Shown: in pieces, positions 16,085-25,619 of the stretch
How positions within the stretch are numbered: the stretch's first letter is position 1
How the letters are laid out: each line of letters starts with the position of its first letter
Source: Paenochrobactrum gallinarii
GTDB taxonomy: Bacteria > Pseudomonadota > Alphaproteobacteria > Rhizobiales > Rhizobiaceae
Length of the DNA: 64,000 nt
NCBI RefSeq assembly: GCF_014205685.1
Contig: NZ_JACIIU010000001.1
Span: forward strand, 310,001 to 374,000
Direction: 5' to 3'
Notes under the pieces: generated by a model
The model's input: the letters and a program-made list of their open reading frames with translations, nothing else
The model's database searches: none
Told to the model about the DNA's origin: nothing
Translations under genes and position numbers: made by a program

Positions 16085-16285
16085 ATGAGCGACATCGTCA
16101 ATCTCAAACAGTTTAAAAAACAAAAAGCCCGTAAGGAACGTGAAGATATTGCTCAGCAAAATCGCGTGACTTTCGGGCGCACGCTTGCACAAAAACAATT
16201 TGACAAAGCGCAAACTGAAAAAGCCAACCGCTTTCTCGATCAGAACAAGCTGGAAAAAAACGATCAGGACGATCAGACGTCTTGA
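16085..16285 (+). CDS. DUF4169 family small basic protein
   Basis: A 66-residue, highly charged, probably helical protein. It begins MSDIVNLKQFKKQKARKE and continues with NRVTFGRTLAQKQFDKAQTEKA, the pattern of DUF4169 proteins of alphaproteobacteria. No enzyme motif or membrane segment is present. The ATG at 16085 is preferred; a TTG six bases upstream would add only two residues. It lies 30 bases after sspB and overlaps the next gene by four bases. Its N-terminus D-I-V-N-L-x-x-F-K-K closely resembles the SspB tail D-V-V-S-L-x-x-F-R-K. Function unknown. Confidence 0.8.
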   Translation: MSDIVNLKQFKKQKARKEREDIAQQNRVTFGRTLAQKQFDKAQTEKANRFLDQNKLEKNDQDDQTS

Positions 16286-16530
16286 GCAAGCTTGGCGCCC
16301 ATCAGCTCAAAAAACACTCCGTCACCATTCGCGGCCATTCCACCAGCTTTACGCTGGAAGATGCGTTTTATCATATTATCTGCAATCTGGCAGAACAGCG
16401 CAAAATGGCATTGGCAGCACTGATTGCCGAAATTGACGGCCTCAGACCGGAAGGCTGCAACCTCTCCTCTGCACTGCGCCTTTATGCGCTGCAAAGTGTT
16501 TTAAGAGAAGAAACGGCACAAGCCGATTAG
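16282..16530 (+). CDS. Ribbon-helix-helix domain protein (RHH_4 type)
   Basis: An 82-residue protein starting with TTG in the overlap TTGA with the DUF4169 stop. The sequence KKHSVTIRGHSTSFTLEDAFYHIICNLAE shows an N-terminal strand followed by two helices, matching the RHH_4 family, which pairs into DNA-binding dimers. The C-terminal half, LSSALRLYALQSVLREE, is helical. No toxin partner is nearby, so a plain transcription regulator or a protein-binding role are both possible. It ends eight bases before the convergent AsmA gene with no visible terminator. Confidence 0.75.
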   Translation: MSKLGAHQLKKHSVTIRGHSTSFTLEDAFYHIICNLAEQRKMALAALIAEIDGLRPEGCNLSSALRLYALQSVLREETAQAD

Positions 16531-16538
16531 CCGGCGAT

Positions 16539-19500
16539 TTAGCGCGGCATATCCAGATCTTTCAGAAAATCTTCCACCGACTGCCCCATACGGCTTGCTT
16601 CATCAGCCTTATTAGCAGCTTTGCGCCGTTCTTCCTCTAACCGTTGTTGCTCGCGTTTTTGCGCTTCCGCTTTGTTACGGGCTTCAGTTTCAATCAGAGC
16701 TTTTTCACGCGCTTCTTTAAGTGCTTTCAAACGCTCCGTCTCACGACGCAGGTTTTGTTTTTCACGCAGAGCTGATTGCATCGCCTCAACGCGCTCTTGC
16801 TCACGCTCTAAAGCACGCTGCGTCAAAAACTGCACCAGCGGCTGATGGTCAACACTGACATGTGGCTCATCATAAGTGCCGGAAAGTGCAAAGTTAACAC
16901 CGGCGAAGCCGCCAGAACCAGCATCTTCGCTTAAATTTTTATAGGTAAAGCGACTGCTGCCATTAAGTTGCATTGAGCTTAAATCAAGCTGCAAATCACT
17001 TTCCAACAGTGCCTTGCTATTTTCCAAACGTGTCAGCCCCATGCGCGCAACGCCACCCGCAAGGGTGAAATCAAACTGCGCATTGCTCACTTCAAATAAG
17101 CCGTCATGGGTTGCCTGACTGGCAATTGCGTCAAAGCGTTTGCTGCCACTTGAGGCTTTTGCCGCTTCATCACTATCGGCTTCTGCCAACATTTGTGCCA
17201 ATTGACCAGCATTCAAATTCTGAACAGTGAAACTGTCGACCAAAAGCTGTGCCGATCCTGATAGCGACTTCATCGCCTCGGCGACATGAGTACCACTGCC
17301 CTGCAATTTGGCCGTTAAAGATGCCTTACCACCCAAAGGCGCTGCTTCGCCTGACGCAGTGCTGATCTGATAGGCCGAGCCCAGATCAAAGTCTTTCCAG
17401 CTCATATCAGCGGAGAAAAGCGCATTACCCTCGCTATTGCGCAATTGTGCCAAGCCTGAAAGCTGACCGCCCTTCCAGTTGCCTTGCAGATCGCTCAGTC
17501 CAAGCTGATCATCTGTCTTGGTCATTTTAGCCGAAAAATCACGCACGACACCATATTGACCGGCATCAGCAACGGCCGCTTTCATTTTCAGATCAAACGA
17601 AAACGGCAGCAATGGCAATTTGACAAATTTCTGCTGCGGCCACCCCTTTTTCTGACTGGTAAAAGCTCCAGTCCCAAGCATGATTTCGCTTAAAGACTGC
17701 AAATCCACTTCATCTGCTTCTGCTTCACCACGAAGCAGCGGGCTGGCATTTTCCGGCTGCAAAGCTTCCAGTTTAGCGCTGATTTTATTATCCGAAATTG
17801 TGCCCTGTAAATTCGGCAAACGCACAATACCCTTGGCAAATTGCACATCACTGGTGAGTGCAACAGCAAGCCCGAGCCCGAAACCTGGCAGACTATACCC
17901 GCTTGAGGCTAAAAACGGTTCCAGATTGCCGGCCTTTATCTGTGCCTTACCGCTCGCCGTGACATCATCAGCCAATACCGTTACCACACCGTCAAAATCG
18001 GCATGGGCATCAGGCGCTTTTAACTGCAATTGTGTGCGCACACCCATATTAAGCGCGCCTTGTAATGTCACATCGGCTTCCAGCTCTCCAGCGAGCCCCA
18101 ACGGCAAAACCGGCACACCAAGCAGCGCTAAAATCTGTTCGCCTTCTTCTGATTTGGCACTGCCATTCAATTGAATTTGCAAGCCTTCATCACTGTTCCA
18201 CTCACCTGCAGCCGTACCGGAGAAATCAAGCACCATGCTTCCGGCTTTACCATTCACACTAAACGAGGTTTCACTATGTAAAGCACCCGCAGCAGGCTTC
18301 ACCTGATCTTGGTCTTTTGCCTCTGGCTTTTTCTTAAGATTAGGCACTACAGTGCTGCCGATAAAATTAATCTCGCTCTCAGCCAGCAAATCCGGATAAG
18401 ATTGGCTGCGTTTATAAAGTGCCTGCACCACCGGCTGTTCAGGCGCCACATCATGCAGCCAATTGATAAAACCGGATAAATCATCACTCAGCAAAGTGGC
18501 ATCCACCTTGCCGGTCAATTCGTCCTGATGCGGTTCAAAATTACCCGCCGCCATGATGGTCGCGCCATTCAAATCCTGCAACATGAAGCGGTCAAAATCC
18601 ATGGCTGCGTTACTGAACCGGAAACGTGTATCAAGTGCGCCGGTTTCCGTTGTGCCCAGCACCAGCGCATCGGCTTTCAGTGAGACATTCAATGCCTGAT
18701 TGCCAAAAGCTGTAATGCCTTCAACACTTGATAAGGGCGACAACATCAGTTGCAGCGCCGCATTGCTGATTATCTCGCTTTCCAGCTCCACATCAATTGA
18801 CGGCACACCGCCTGTCAAAATCTGACGGTGGAATGAGCCTTTCAATATTGTATCATCAAGGCCGATTTCCAATTTATCAATCTGCTGAACGCGGTCATTG
18901 AGAACCACCTGACCTGAAATACCAAGCCCCGACAATTGACGAACGGTTTCATCAACCTCTTGCGTCAACCAACCGGCTAAGCCTGAAGGCTGGCGCGAAG
19001 CAATCAGCAAATTACCTTCGAAACCAAACTGATCGCCCAAAGCCAAATGGCCTTGTGCTTCAACACGTGTGCGACCCGGCAGATCAGCAGAAAATTCTTT
19101 AATCTTCCAGCCCTGCCCCTCCGGCACAGCACTGATGGTGATGGTACGAATTGTCGTGCCGCCTGCAATAATGGCCGGCAATCTTAAATCCACATTACCC
19201 GGAATAGTAGGCACCGGAATATTACCCATCAGCTCACGAAAAGCTGTCAAAGGTTCTTTTAGCGGAACCGCTTCGCCACTTTGTTCAGTGCTGCTGTCAC
19301 CAAAAAAGAATTGCTGACCATCGGCATTAATTTCAAAACGCGGATTTTCGCCAAAGACAAATTGTGCCTTGCCATTCACCACATAAGGGTCATCGGCAGG
19401 CCCCTGCTCCATACGAAATTCATCAGCCGAAAACTGCTGATCGGTTGCTGTAAAAAGCCCGTGAATGCGCAAATCGGTCAGCAAACCAGATTTTTCATTC

Positions 19501-20285
19501 TGGATACGATCGCCTTTGCCGTCTTTTTTCAGCGGCGCTTTTTGGCCGATCGTTTCCGGTGTGCGGAAATTAAAGCTGCCGGTATAGTTCAGCAAGCCGT
19601 CTTGCAGCGTAACATCACCGTCTGTCTCGAATGTAACCGCCATTTTTTCAGGCGTAATCCGGTTACGTACTCGCAAACTGCCATCCGGCTTTAACTCGCC
19701 GGTGGATAAATCAAGCTTGAACTTCTCGCCCGCACTTTCAAGCGAGCCGTTCATTTGCCAAGGGCCGGTAATGTTGCGTGCCGATAAAACCGCTTCAATA
19801 TTTTGTAATTGATGCTCACGGCCGCTGCGGCCATCAGCAATCAAAATGCGTCCATCACGGACGGTGAGTTTTTCGACTTTGACCTGCGCATTATTAAGCA
19901 ATGCGTCTTCATCTCTTGTCCAGTCAACGCGGCCTTTTTCATCCACTGCGATCTTCAGCACCGGCTTTTCAACCTGCATGTCAAAAATCAGCACCTCACC
20001 GCGCAAAAACGGCATAAGTTCCGCATCAATTGAAAATTTGTCGATGCTCAATGTGGTCGTATCATTGGTGCCGCCCACATAAACATCAGAAAATGTGACC
20101 GATGGAAAAGGAAGAAGCCGCGCATTTGCGGTGCCGCGCACATGCACTTCGCGCCCCATAATCCGGCTGGCCTCACGCTCAAAATCTGCGCGATATCCTG
20201 TCCAGTTAATGAAAGGAGGAACAACCAGCGCCGCAGTAAGCAGCAAAACAAGGAACCCACCAACGATGACGAAAATGCGTCCCAA
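16539..20285 (-). CDS. AsmA family protein (envelope lipid-transport type)
   Basis: A 1248-residue protein with an N-terminal membrane helix (FVIVGGFLVLLLTAALVVPPFI, about 4-25) followed by the AsmA segment NWTGYRADFEREASRIMGREVHVRG. Long beta-rich repeats follow, and a C-terminal AsmA_2 region is near 1000-1150. AsmA relatives (AsmA, TamB, YhdP) bridge the periplasm and are thought to carry phospholipid between membranes. The last 95 residues are an unusual Arg/Glu/Lys/Ala coiled-coil tail (REKQNLRRETERLKALKEAR...). The start is TTG, with GGAG seven bases upstream. No operon partner is evident. Confidence 0.85.
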   Translation of the reverse strand: MGRIFVIVGGFLVLLLTAALVVPPFINWTGYRADFEREASRIMGREVHVRGTANARLLPFPSVTFSDVYVGGTNDTTTLSIDKFSIDAELMPFLRGEVLIFDMQVEKPVLKIAVDEKGRVDWTRDEDALLNNAQVKVEKLTVRDGRILIADGRSGREHQLQNIEAVLSARNITGPWQMNGSLESAGEKFKLDLSTGELKPDGSLRVRNRITPEKMAVTFETDGDVTLQDGLLNYTGSFNFRTPETIGQKAPLKKDGKGDRIQNEKSGLLTDLRIHGLFTATDQQFSADEFRMEQGPADDPYVVNGKAQFVFGENPRFEINADGQQFFFGDSSTEQSGEAVPLKEPLTAFRELMGNIPVPTIPGNVDLRLPAIIAGGTTIRTITISAVPEGQGWKIKEFSADLPGRTRVEAQGHLALGDQFGFEGNLLIASRQPSGLAGWLTQEVDETVRQLSGLGISGQVVLNDRVQQIDKLEIGLDDTILKGSFHRQILTGGVPSIDVELESEIISNAALQLMLSPLSSVEGITAFGNQALNVSLKADALVLGTTETGALDTRFRFSNAAMDFDRFMLQDLNGATIMAAGNFEPHQDELTGKVDATLLSDDLSGFINWLHDVAPEQPVVQALYKRSQSYPDLLAESEINFIGSTVVPNLKKKPEAKDQDQVKPAAGALHSETSFSVNGKAGSMVLDFSGTAAGEWNSDEGLQIQLNGSAKSEEGEQILALLGVPVLPLGLAGELEADVTLQGALNMGVRTQLQLKAPDAHADFDGVVTVLADDVTASGKAQIKAGNLEPFLASSGYSLPGFGLGLAVALTSDVQFAKGIVRLPNLQGTISDNKISAKLEALQPENASPLLRGEAEADEVDLQSLSEIMLGTGAFTSQKKGWPQQKFVKLPLLPFSFDLKMKAAVADAGQYGVVRDFSAKMTKTDDQLGLSDLQGNWKGGQLSGLAQLRNSEGNALFSADMSWKDFDLGSAYQISTASGEAAPLGGKASLTAKLQGSGTHVAEAMKSLSGSAQLLVDSFTVQNLNAGQLAQMLAEADSDEAAKASSGSKRFDAIASQATHDGLFEVSNAQFDFTLAGGVARMGLTRLENSKALLESDLQLDLSSMQLNGSSRFTYKNLSEDAGSGGFAGVNFALSGTYDEPHVSVDHQPLVQFLTQRALEREQERVEAMQSALREKQNLRRETERLKALKEAREKALIETEARNKAEAQKREQQRLEEERRKAANKADEASRMGQSVEDFLKDLDMPR

Positions 20286-20409
20286 AATCTGGCTCCATTA
20301 TTCTTGATTCACGGCTTTTCAACTTCATGCAACATAGCGGCAACAGGCGCGAAACGACAAGGCAGTAAACCACCGCCCTGTCTAATAATCACATGATTTG
20401 AGGCAATTT

Positions 20410-21204
20410 CTATTTCCATACCCCATAATGTTCACGGAAATAATCAACAGCCGCCTGATTGGAATCGTTGCGGTCATTACCTTCGTGCACCATCGTCAAC
20501 AATGCGGATATACGCCTGCTAGCCCCATCATGACGTCGCGGTGCATTTGCATTAACCCAAATCGGCACATTATTGGCTGCCAGATTACCCGAAATCCAAT
20601 AATCATCCACTGTCCACAACAGCCCCGGAATATCAAAGACTTTTTCATCAAAATAGGTCGGACGAACCATCACGCCACTTACACCAAGCAATGTATCACT
20701 ATAGCCGCTTTGGGTATAATAAGAGGCACGGCGCTGGCGATATTTCAGCATCGAACCTAAGCGAAATAATAAATCACGGTTTTGATTGCTCACACGCGGC
20801 AAACGATCTTGGGGACGACTGGCCGGATCGATGTCTTTAAGATCATACCCACCTTCTGCCAGACATGTACGCTGATGTGTCAGACGCAATTTAGCATAGC
20901 GTTCCGCCCAATGCGCATCATAATAGACATCATCGTCGCAGAACAAAATATCTCGTTCTTTGCCCCAATTGTCTTTCACAGCAGGCAGCACTTTTGTCGC
21001 AGGACCATAATCAAAATCCGTTCGGCAAATCGTCACCCCTTCCGGCACTTGCGGCAGGGTGCCGGTCCACTCCGGAAATCTTTTATAACTCTGAGGGATA
21101 TAAAGATTGATCTGATCCGCATGATGTTTCTGGTTTAACAAAGATTTAAGTGTCGGGGTAATCTTGTCAAAACGAGGCGGAATAGTCGTCAGCGTAATAA
21201 TCAT
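20410..21204 (-). CDS. Glycosyltransferase family 2-like (GT-A fold)
   Basis: A 264-residue soluble protein. It starts MIITLTTIPPRFDKITPTLKSLL, the first strand and helix of a nucleotide-sugar binding fold. The metal-binding DXD motif appears as ILFCDDDVYY near residue 95, and a late LLWTVDDYWISGNLA segment supplies the acidic acceptor-side motif. The ATG at 21204 is chosen because it begins the fold; the frame to 21276 adds an unrelated stretch. No polysaccharide or LPS genes are adjacent, so substrate and acceptor are unknown. It is transcribed away from uvrD. Confidence 0.75.
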   Translation of the reverse strand: MIITLTTIPPRFDKITPTLKSLLNQKHHADQINLYIPQSYKRFPEWTGTLPQVPEGVTICRTDFDYGPATKVLPAVKDNWGKERDILFCDDDVYYDAHWAERYAKLRLTHQRTCLAEGGYDLKDIDPASRPQDRLPRVSNQNRDLLFRLGSMLKYRQRRASYYTQSGYSDTLLGVSGVMVRPTYFDEKVFDIPGLLWTVDDYWISGNLAANNVPIWVNANAPRRHDGASRRISALLTMVHEGNDRNDSNQAAVDYFREHYGVWK

Positions 21205-21452
21205 TAAAAACCTGAAAAAGGCGAGAGAAACGATACTATTATCTGCATCTATAAAGTGGATGTTATAATTAAACAATAAAGACTGTAACGCATCCGAACA
21301 TATGAACGGGTCGTGTCCAGTTTTGAGAGGGAAACAAATTCACCCTTGCAGAACAGTCGGAGAACAAGCTATACCCGTACCACTCAGGAAAAGCGCACAT
21401 AGTACCTGATGCCATCCTTGATCTTTTATTTATATGAGTACACTCTCAAGCA

Positions 21453-23984
21453 ATGTCTGATTTTCCTGACGATATGCCCTTTTTTGGTGAACCGGATGCC
21501 CCACGCAAACCGCAGGAGCGGCCAGCAGGTGCAGAGCCAGGTGGTATTGCAGCGCGCGCTATGGCTGCGCGCAATCAACAACGCGGCGAACCAACATATC
21601 TGACAGGGTTAAATCCGGAACAGCGTCTGGCAGTGGAGACAACCGAAGGCCCTGTGCTGGTTCTTGCAGGTGCGGGAACAGGTAAAACACGTGTTCTCAC
21701 CACCCGTATTGCACATATCATCAATCAGGGGCTTGCTTATCCGAGCCAGATTTTGGCCGTTACATTTACCAATAAAGCAGCGCGCGAAATGCGTGAGCGT
21801 ATTGGCGTCTTGCTCGGTGACTCAGTTGAAGGCATGCCATGGCTCGGTACCTTCCACTCCATCGGCGTCAAACTTTTGCGCCGCCATGCAGAGCTTGCAC
21901 ATTTGCGCTCTGATTTCACCATTCTTGATACCGATGATGTTATCCGCCTCATCAAACAGCTGATACAGGCTGAAGGTCTGGACGATAAGCGCTGGCCTGC
22001 CCGCAGCTTCGCCAATATGATTGATGGATGGAAAAACAAAGGCTTAAGCCCTTCGGAAATTTCTGAAGGTGATGCCCGTGCTTTTGCAAACGGCAAGGGG
22101 CGCGAACTTTACGAAGCCTATCAGAACCGCCTGCGCACGCTTAATGCCTGTGACTTTGGCGATCTGCTGCTGCACCCGATCCGTATTTTCCGTACCCATC
22201 CCGACATTTTGCGCGAGTATCATCAAAAATTCCGCTATATTCTGGTTGACGAGTATCAAGATACCAATACGGCGCAATATATGTGGCTGCGCCTGCTGGC
22301 ACAGCGCCCGCAGAGCAAAAATCGTCCCGATAATCCGGATGGTTTTTCTATCCAGCAAGGCGTCAATCTGTGCTGTGTTGGTGATGATGACCAGTCCATT
22401 TACGGCTGGCGCGGTGCGGAAGTTGACAATATTCTGCGCTTTGAAAAAGATTTTCCGGGCGCTGCCGTTATCAAACTGGAGCGTAATTACCGTTCCACCG
22501 CTCATATTCTGGGTGCTGCCGGTCACTTGATCTCCCATAATGAAGGACGGCTTGGCAAAACGCTTTTCACCGATGCGCCGGATCCGGATGATGCTCGCGT
22601 GCAAGTCCATGCGGCATGGGATTCGGAAGAAGAAGCCCGTGCTGTTGGTGAAGCCATCGAGCAGGCACAGCGCCACGGCCACAAGCTGAATAATATGGCG
22701 ATTTTGGTGCGTGCGTCATTTCAGATGCGCGAATTTGAAGATCGCTTTGTCACGCTTGGCCTCAATTACCGCGTCATTGGCGGCCCACGTTTTTATGAGC
22801 GGCTCGAAATTCGTGATGCGATGGCCTATTTGCGCGTCGTGGCACAAGGCGCGGATGATCTGGCCTTTGAGCGTATTATCAATACGCCGAAACGCGGCCT
22901 TGGCGATGCATCAATGCGCCAAATTCATGATTATGCGCGTGAGCGCGGGATTCCGATGCTGGAAGCTGCCCATGATCTGGTGCAGACGGAAGAATTGAAG
23001 CCAAAACCACGCTCGGCGCTGCGTGAAGTGGTTGAGAACTTCTATCGCTGGCAATCGCTGATCGACATCACCCCGCACACGGAACTGGCCGAAATGATTC
23101 TTGATGAATCCGGCTATACTGCGATGTGGCAAAATGACAAAACCGCGGAAGCACCGGGCAGACTGGAAAACCTGAAAGAATTCATCCGCTCGATGGAAGA
23201 TTATGAATCTTTGCGCGGATTTCTCGAGCATGTCGCCCTTGTGATGGATGCCGACAAAAACGAAAACATGGATGCCGTCAATATTATGACGCTGCACTCG
23301 GCCAAAGGGCTTGAGTTTGAAACCGTGTTTTTGCCAGGTTGGGAAGAAGGTCTGTTTCCGCACCAGCGCTCACTTGACGAAGGCGGGCGTTCAGGGCTGG
23401 AAGAAGAACGGCGTCTGGCTTATGTCGGGGTCACCCGCGCCAAGAAAAACCTGCATATCTGGTTTGTTTCCAATCGTCGTATTCATGGCATGTGGCAATC
23501 CACCATTCCGTCCCGCTTTTTGGATGAACTACCGGAAGCCCATGTGGAAATTGCTGAAATGGACGGCAATTACGGCGGTTATGGCTCCGGCGGCGGCTAC
23601 GGCCAGTCCCGCTTTGAAAAAGCCGACCCGTTCCAAAATTCCTACTCCACACCTGGTTGGCAGCGCGCCCAGCAAAACCGCAATGATGCCACGCGCAATA
23701 ATTGGGGCTCGCGCTCAGGCGCCAATGTCGAACGCATCGGTTATGGGGAAACGGAATCCTCCTTTGGCGCCGGTCGCGGCTCCGTGAAGGGTCGCACCAT
23801 TGATGGCGAGGTCGTCAGCAAATCGGTCAATGTCAGCAGCTCTGATTTTAAAGTGGGCGCCCGCGTCTTTCACATTAAATTCGGCAATGGCACCGTCGCC
23901 GTCGTAGACGGCAACAAGCTGACAGTGGAGTTTGACAAGGCAGGGCAAAAACGTGTTCTTGATAGCTTCGTGAAGCCGGTATAA
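21453..23984 (+). CDS. uvrD: UvrD/PcrA-type 3'-5' DNA helicase
   Basis: An 843-residue SF1A helicase for nucleotide excision and mismatch repair and replication fork clearance. Walker A is LAGAGTGKTRVLTTRI near residue 71, and the GxGxxR and VTFTNKAAREMRERI motif follows. The DEXX box is ILVDEYQDTNTAQY, motif III is VGDDDQSIYGWRGA, motif IV LERNYRSTAHIL, and motif VI VGVTRAKKNLHIW. The C-terminal region is Gly/Asn/Ser-rich and ends in a Tudor-like segment (VGARVFHIKFGNGTVAVVDGNKLTVEF), as in PcrA. The GYGGYGSGGGYGQ-like linker is longer than in enterobacteria. Confidence 0.95.
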   Translation: MSDFPDDMPFFGEPDAPRKPQERPAGAEPGGIAARAMAARNQQRGEPTYLTGLNPEQRLAVETTEGPVLVLAGAGTGKTRVLTTRIAHIINQGLAYPSQILAVTFTNKAAREMRERIGVLLGDSVEGMPWLGTFHSIGVKLLRRHAELAHLRSDFTILDTDDVIRLIKQLIQAEGLDDKRWPARSFANMIDGWKNKGLSPSEISEGDARAFANGKGRELYEAYQNRLRTLNACDFGDLLLHPIRIFRTHPDILREYHQKFRYILVDEYQDTNTAQYMWLRLLAQRPQSKNRPDNPDGFSIQQGVNLCCVGDDDQSIYGWRGAEVDNILRFEKDFPGAAVIKLERNYRSTAHILGAAGHLISHNEGRLGKTLFTDAPDPDDARVQVHAAWDSEEEARAVGEAIEQAQRHGHKLNNMAILVRASFQMREFEDRFVTLGLNYRVIGGPRFYERLEIRDAMAYLRVVAQGADDLAFERIINTPKRGLGDASMRQIHDYARERGIPMLEAAHDLVQTEELKPKPRSALREVVENFYRWQSLIDITPHTELAEMILDESGYTAMWQNDKTAEAPGRLENLKEFIRSMEDYESLRGFLEHVALVMDADKNENMDAVNIMTLHSAKGLEFETVFLPGWEEGLFPHQRSLDEGGRSGLEEERRLAYVGVTRAKKNLHIWFVSNRRIHGMWQSTIPSRFLDELPEAHVEIAEMDGNYGGYGSGGGYGQSRFEKADPFQNSYSTPGWQRAQQNRNDATRNNWGSRSGANVERIGYGETESSFGAGRGSVKGRTIDGEVVSKSVNVSSSDFKVGARVFHIKFGNGTVAVVDGNKLTVEFDKAGQKRVLDSFVKPV

Positions 23985-24063
23985 TTTTCTAATATTTTCA
24001 GTATTAGAAAATATTTTCTCAAAAATCTGATTCATCAGAACAAACGCATCGCTTACAAATAAT

Positions 24064-24093
24064 AAGCCGGAATAGCATAGCTTACTCCGGCTT
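24064..24093. terminator. Hairpin after uvrD
   Basis: AAGCCGGA and TCCGGCTT form an 8-bp perfect stem 80 bases after the uvrD stop. The plus-side tail is AAAGACTG and not a T run, so it may act weakly or be a structural 3' end. Confidence 0.5.
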
Positions 24094-24169
24094 AAAGACT
24101 GAGATATTTTCTGCGGCAATGAATAGTGGTTTTTTAAACCTTCCCCTTGCTGTCTTTGAAAGTAGCATC

Positions 24170-25546
24170 ATGTCTCAGTCACAAAGTGTTAAAACCTCAG
24201 GCGCACAGCCGCCTAAGCCGCTTTACCTGAACTTTGGTTTTCAGGTTATTGCAGCGATGATCATCGGCCTGATCTTAGGCTTCATCGCCCGTAATATGGG
24301 GCCGGATGCAGCCGGTAATGCCAACTGGCTCGCTGTCACCCTGCAAACAGTCGGCTCAATTTTCGTGCAAATGCTGCGTGCATTGGTACCGCCATTGGTA
24401 TTCACCGCAATCGTTGCATCGATTGCTAATCTGGCAGCCCTCAACAATGCCGCCAAACTGGTATGGCAAACCCTGTTATGGTTTGCGATCACCTCTTTTG
24501 TGGCCGTTTTGATCGGCATTGCACTGGGTCTGATCATTCAGCCCGGCATTGGTTCCGGCGTGCTGGAAACAGCAGCAAAAGCCCCTGCTTCATCAGGCTC
24601 ATGGCTTGATTTCCTCAAAGGCCTGGTGCCTGCCAATATTCTGGGGATCGAAGCTTCAACCCGCCTGAACGGCACTGCTGCTTCCACATCGCTTAACTTC
24701 AACGTGCTGCAAATCCTCGTGGTTGCTATCATTGTTGGTGTTGCAGCGCTTAAAGTGGGCGAAGCTGCCAAGCCGTTCCTCACCTTCAACCAGTCGCTTC
24801 TGGTAGTGGTCAGAAAAATCCTCTGGTGGGTTATCCGCCTCACCCCGATCGGCACCATTGGTCTGCTTGGCCGTGCAGTTGCGCAATATGGCTGGGAAAC
24901 TCTATCACAGCTCAGCTGGTATGCCGCCGCTATTTATATCGGCCTCGCCATTGTGTTGTTCGTGGTCTATCCGGTTGTGCTGATCATTCATGGCCTTAAG
25001 CCTTCGCGCTTCTTTGCAGGTAGCTGGCCGGCTATCCAGCTCGCCTTTGTCTCCCGCTCGTCCATCGGCACATTGCCGGTAACCGAAACCGTGACAGAGC
25101 GCAATCTTGGTGTGCCGCGTGAATATTCAGCCTTTGCTGTGCCGCTTGGTGCAACCACGAAAATGGACGGCTGTGCTGCAATTTATCCGGCTATTTCCGC
25201 CATCTTCATTGCCCAGTTCTTCGGCATCCAGTTAGGCTTGCAGGAATATGTACTGATCGCTTTTGTCTCGGTCCTGGGTTCAGCAGCCACTGCTGGTCTC
25301 ACCGGCGCGGTTGTCATGCTGACACTGACCCTCTCCACATTGGGTCTGCCGCTTGAAGGTGTTGGTTTGTTGCTGGCAATTGATCCGATTTTGGATATGG
25401 GACGCACCGCCGTCAATGTTGCCGGTCAGGCGCTCATTCCAACCATCGTTGCCAAGCGCGAAGGTATTCTGAACGAAGAAATTTATAATTCCCCTAAGAA
25501 TATCGACAGCGCCGATCCATCAGAATTAAGCGCACAACCTGCTTGA
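24170..25546 (+). CDS. Dicarboxylate/amino acid:cation symporter (DAACS family)
   Basis: A 458-residue inner-membrane protein with eight helices and two re-entrant hairpins. The family signatures SRSSIGTLPVTETV (hairpin 1 serine-rich motif) and FAVPLGATTKMDGCAAIYPAISAIF (helix 7 region) are clear. DPILDMGRTAVNVAGQ is the helix 8 substrate site. Relatives include DctA, GltP and SstT; the precise substrate cannot be set. The start at 24170 (MSQSQS) is favoured over ATG 24119, which has no ribosome-binding site; neither is strong. Ends before a bidirectional terminator. Confidence 0.88.
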   Translation: MSQSQSVKTSGAQPPKPLYLNFGFQVIAAMIIGLILGFIARNMGPDAAGNANWLAVTLQTVGSIFVQMLRALVPPLVFTAIVASIANLAALNNAAKLVWQTLLWFAITSFVAVLIGIALGLIIQPGIGSGVLETAAKAPASSGSWLDFLKGLVPANILGIEASTRLNGTAASTSLNFNVLQILVVAIIVGVAALKVGEAAKPFLTFNQSLLVVVRKILWWVIRLTPIGTIGLLGRAVAQYGWETLSQLSWYAAAIYIGLAIVLFVVYPVVLIIHGLKPSRFFAGSWPAIQLAFVSRSSIGTLPVTETVTERNLGVPREYSAFAVPLGATTKMDGCAAIYPAISAIFIAQFFGIQLGLQEYVLIAFVSVLGSAATAGLTGAVVMLTLTLSTLGLPLEGVGLLLAIDPILDMGRTAVNVAGQALIPTIVAKREGILNEEIYNSPKNIDSADPSELSAQPA

Positions 25547-25564
25547 AATAACTATAATACCAAC

Positions 25565-25597
25565 AAAAAATGCCGGGCTTAATGTCCGGCATTTTTA
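25565..25597. terminator. Bidirectional terminator between the symporter gene and creA
   Basis: AAAAATGCCGG pairs with CCGGCATTTTT around a short loop. It lies between convergent genes and has A and T runs on both sides. Confidence 0.88.
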
Positions 25598-25619
25598 TTT
25601 AAGTCACAAGAATAATTGA

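Noticed and set aside
16282-16530. Ribbon-helix-helix gene as an antitoxin
   Set aside because: There is no toxin-like gene next to it: sspB and DUF4169 lie on one side and the convergent AsmA gene on the other.
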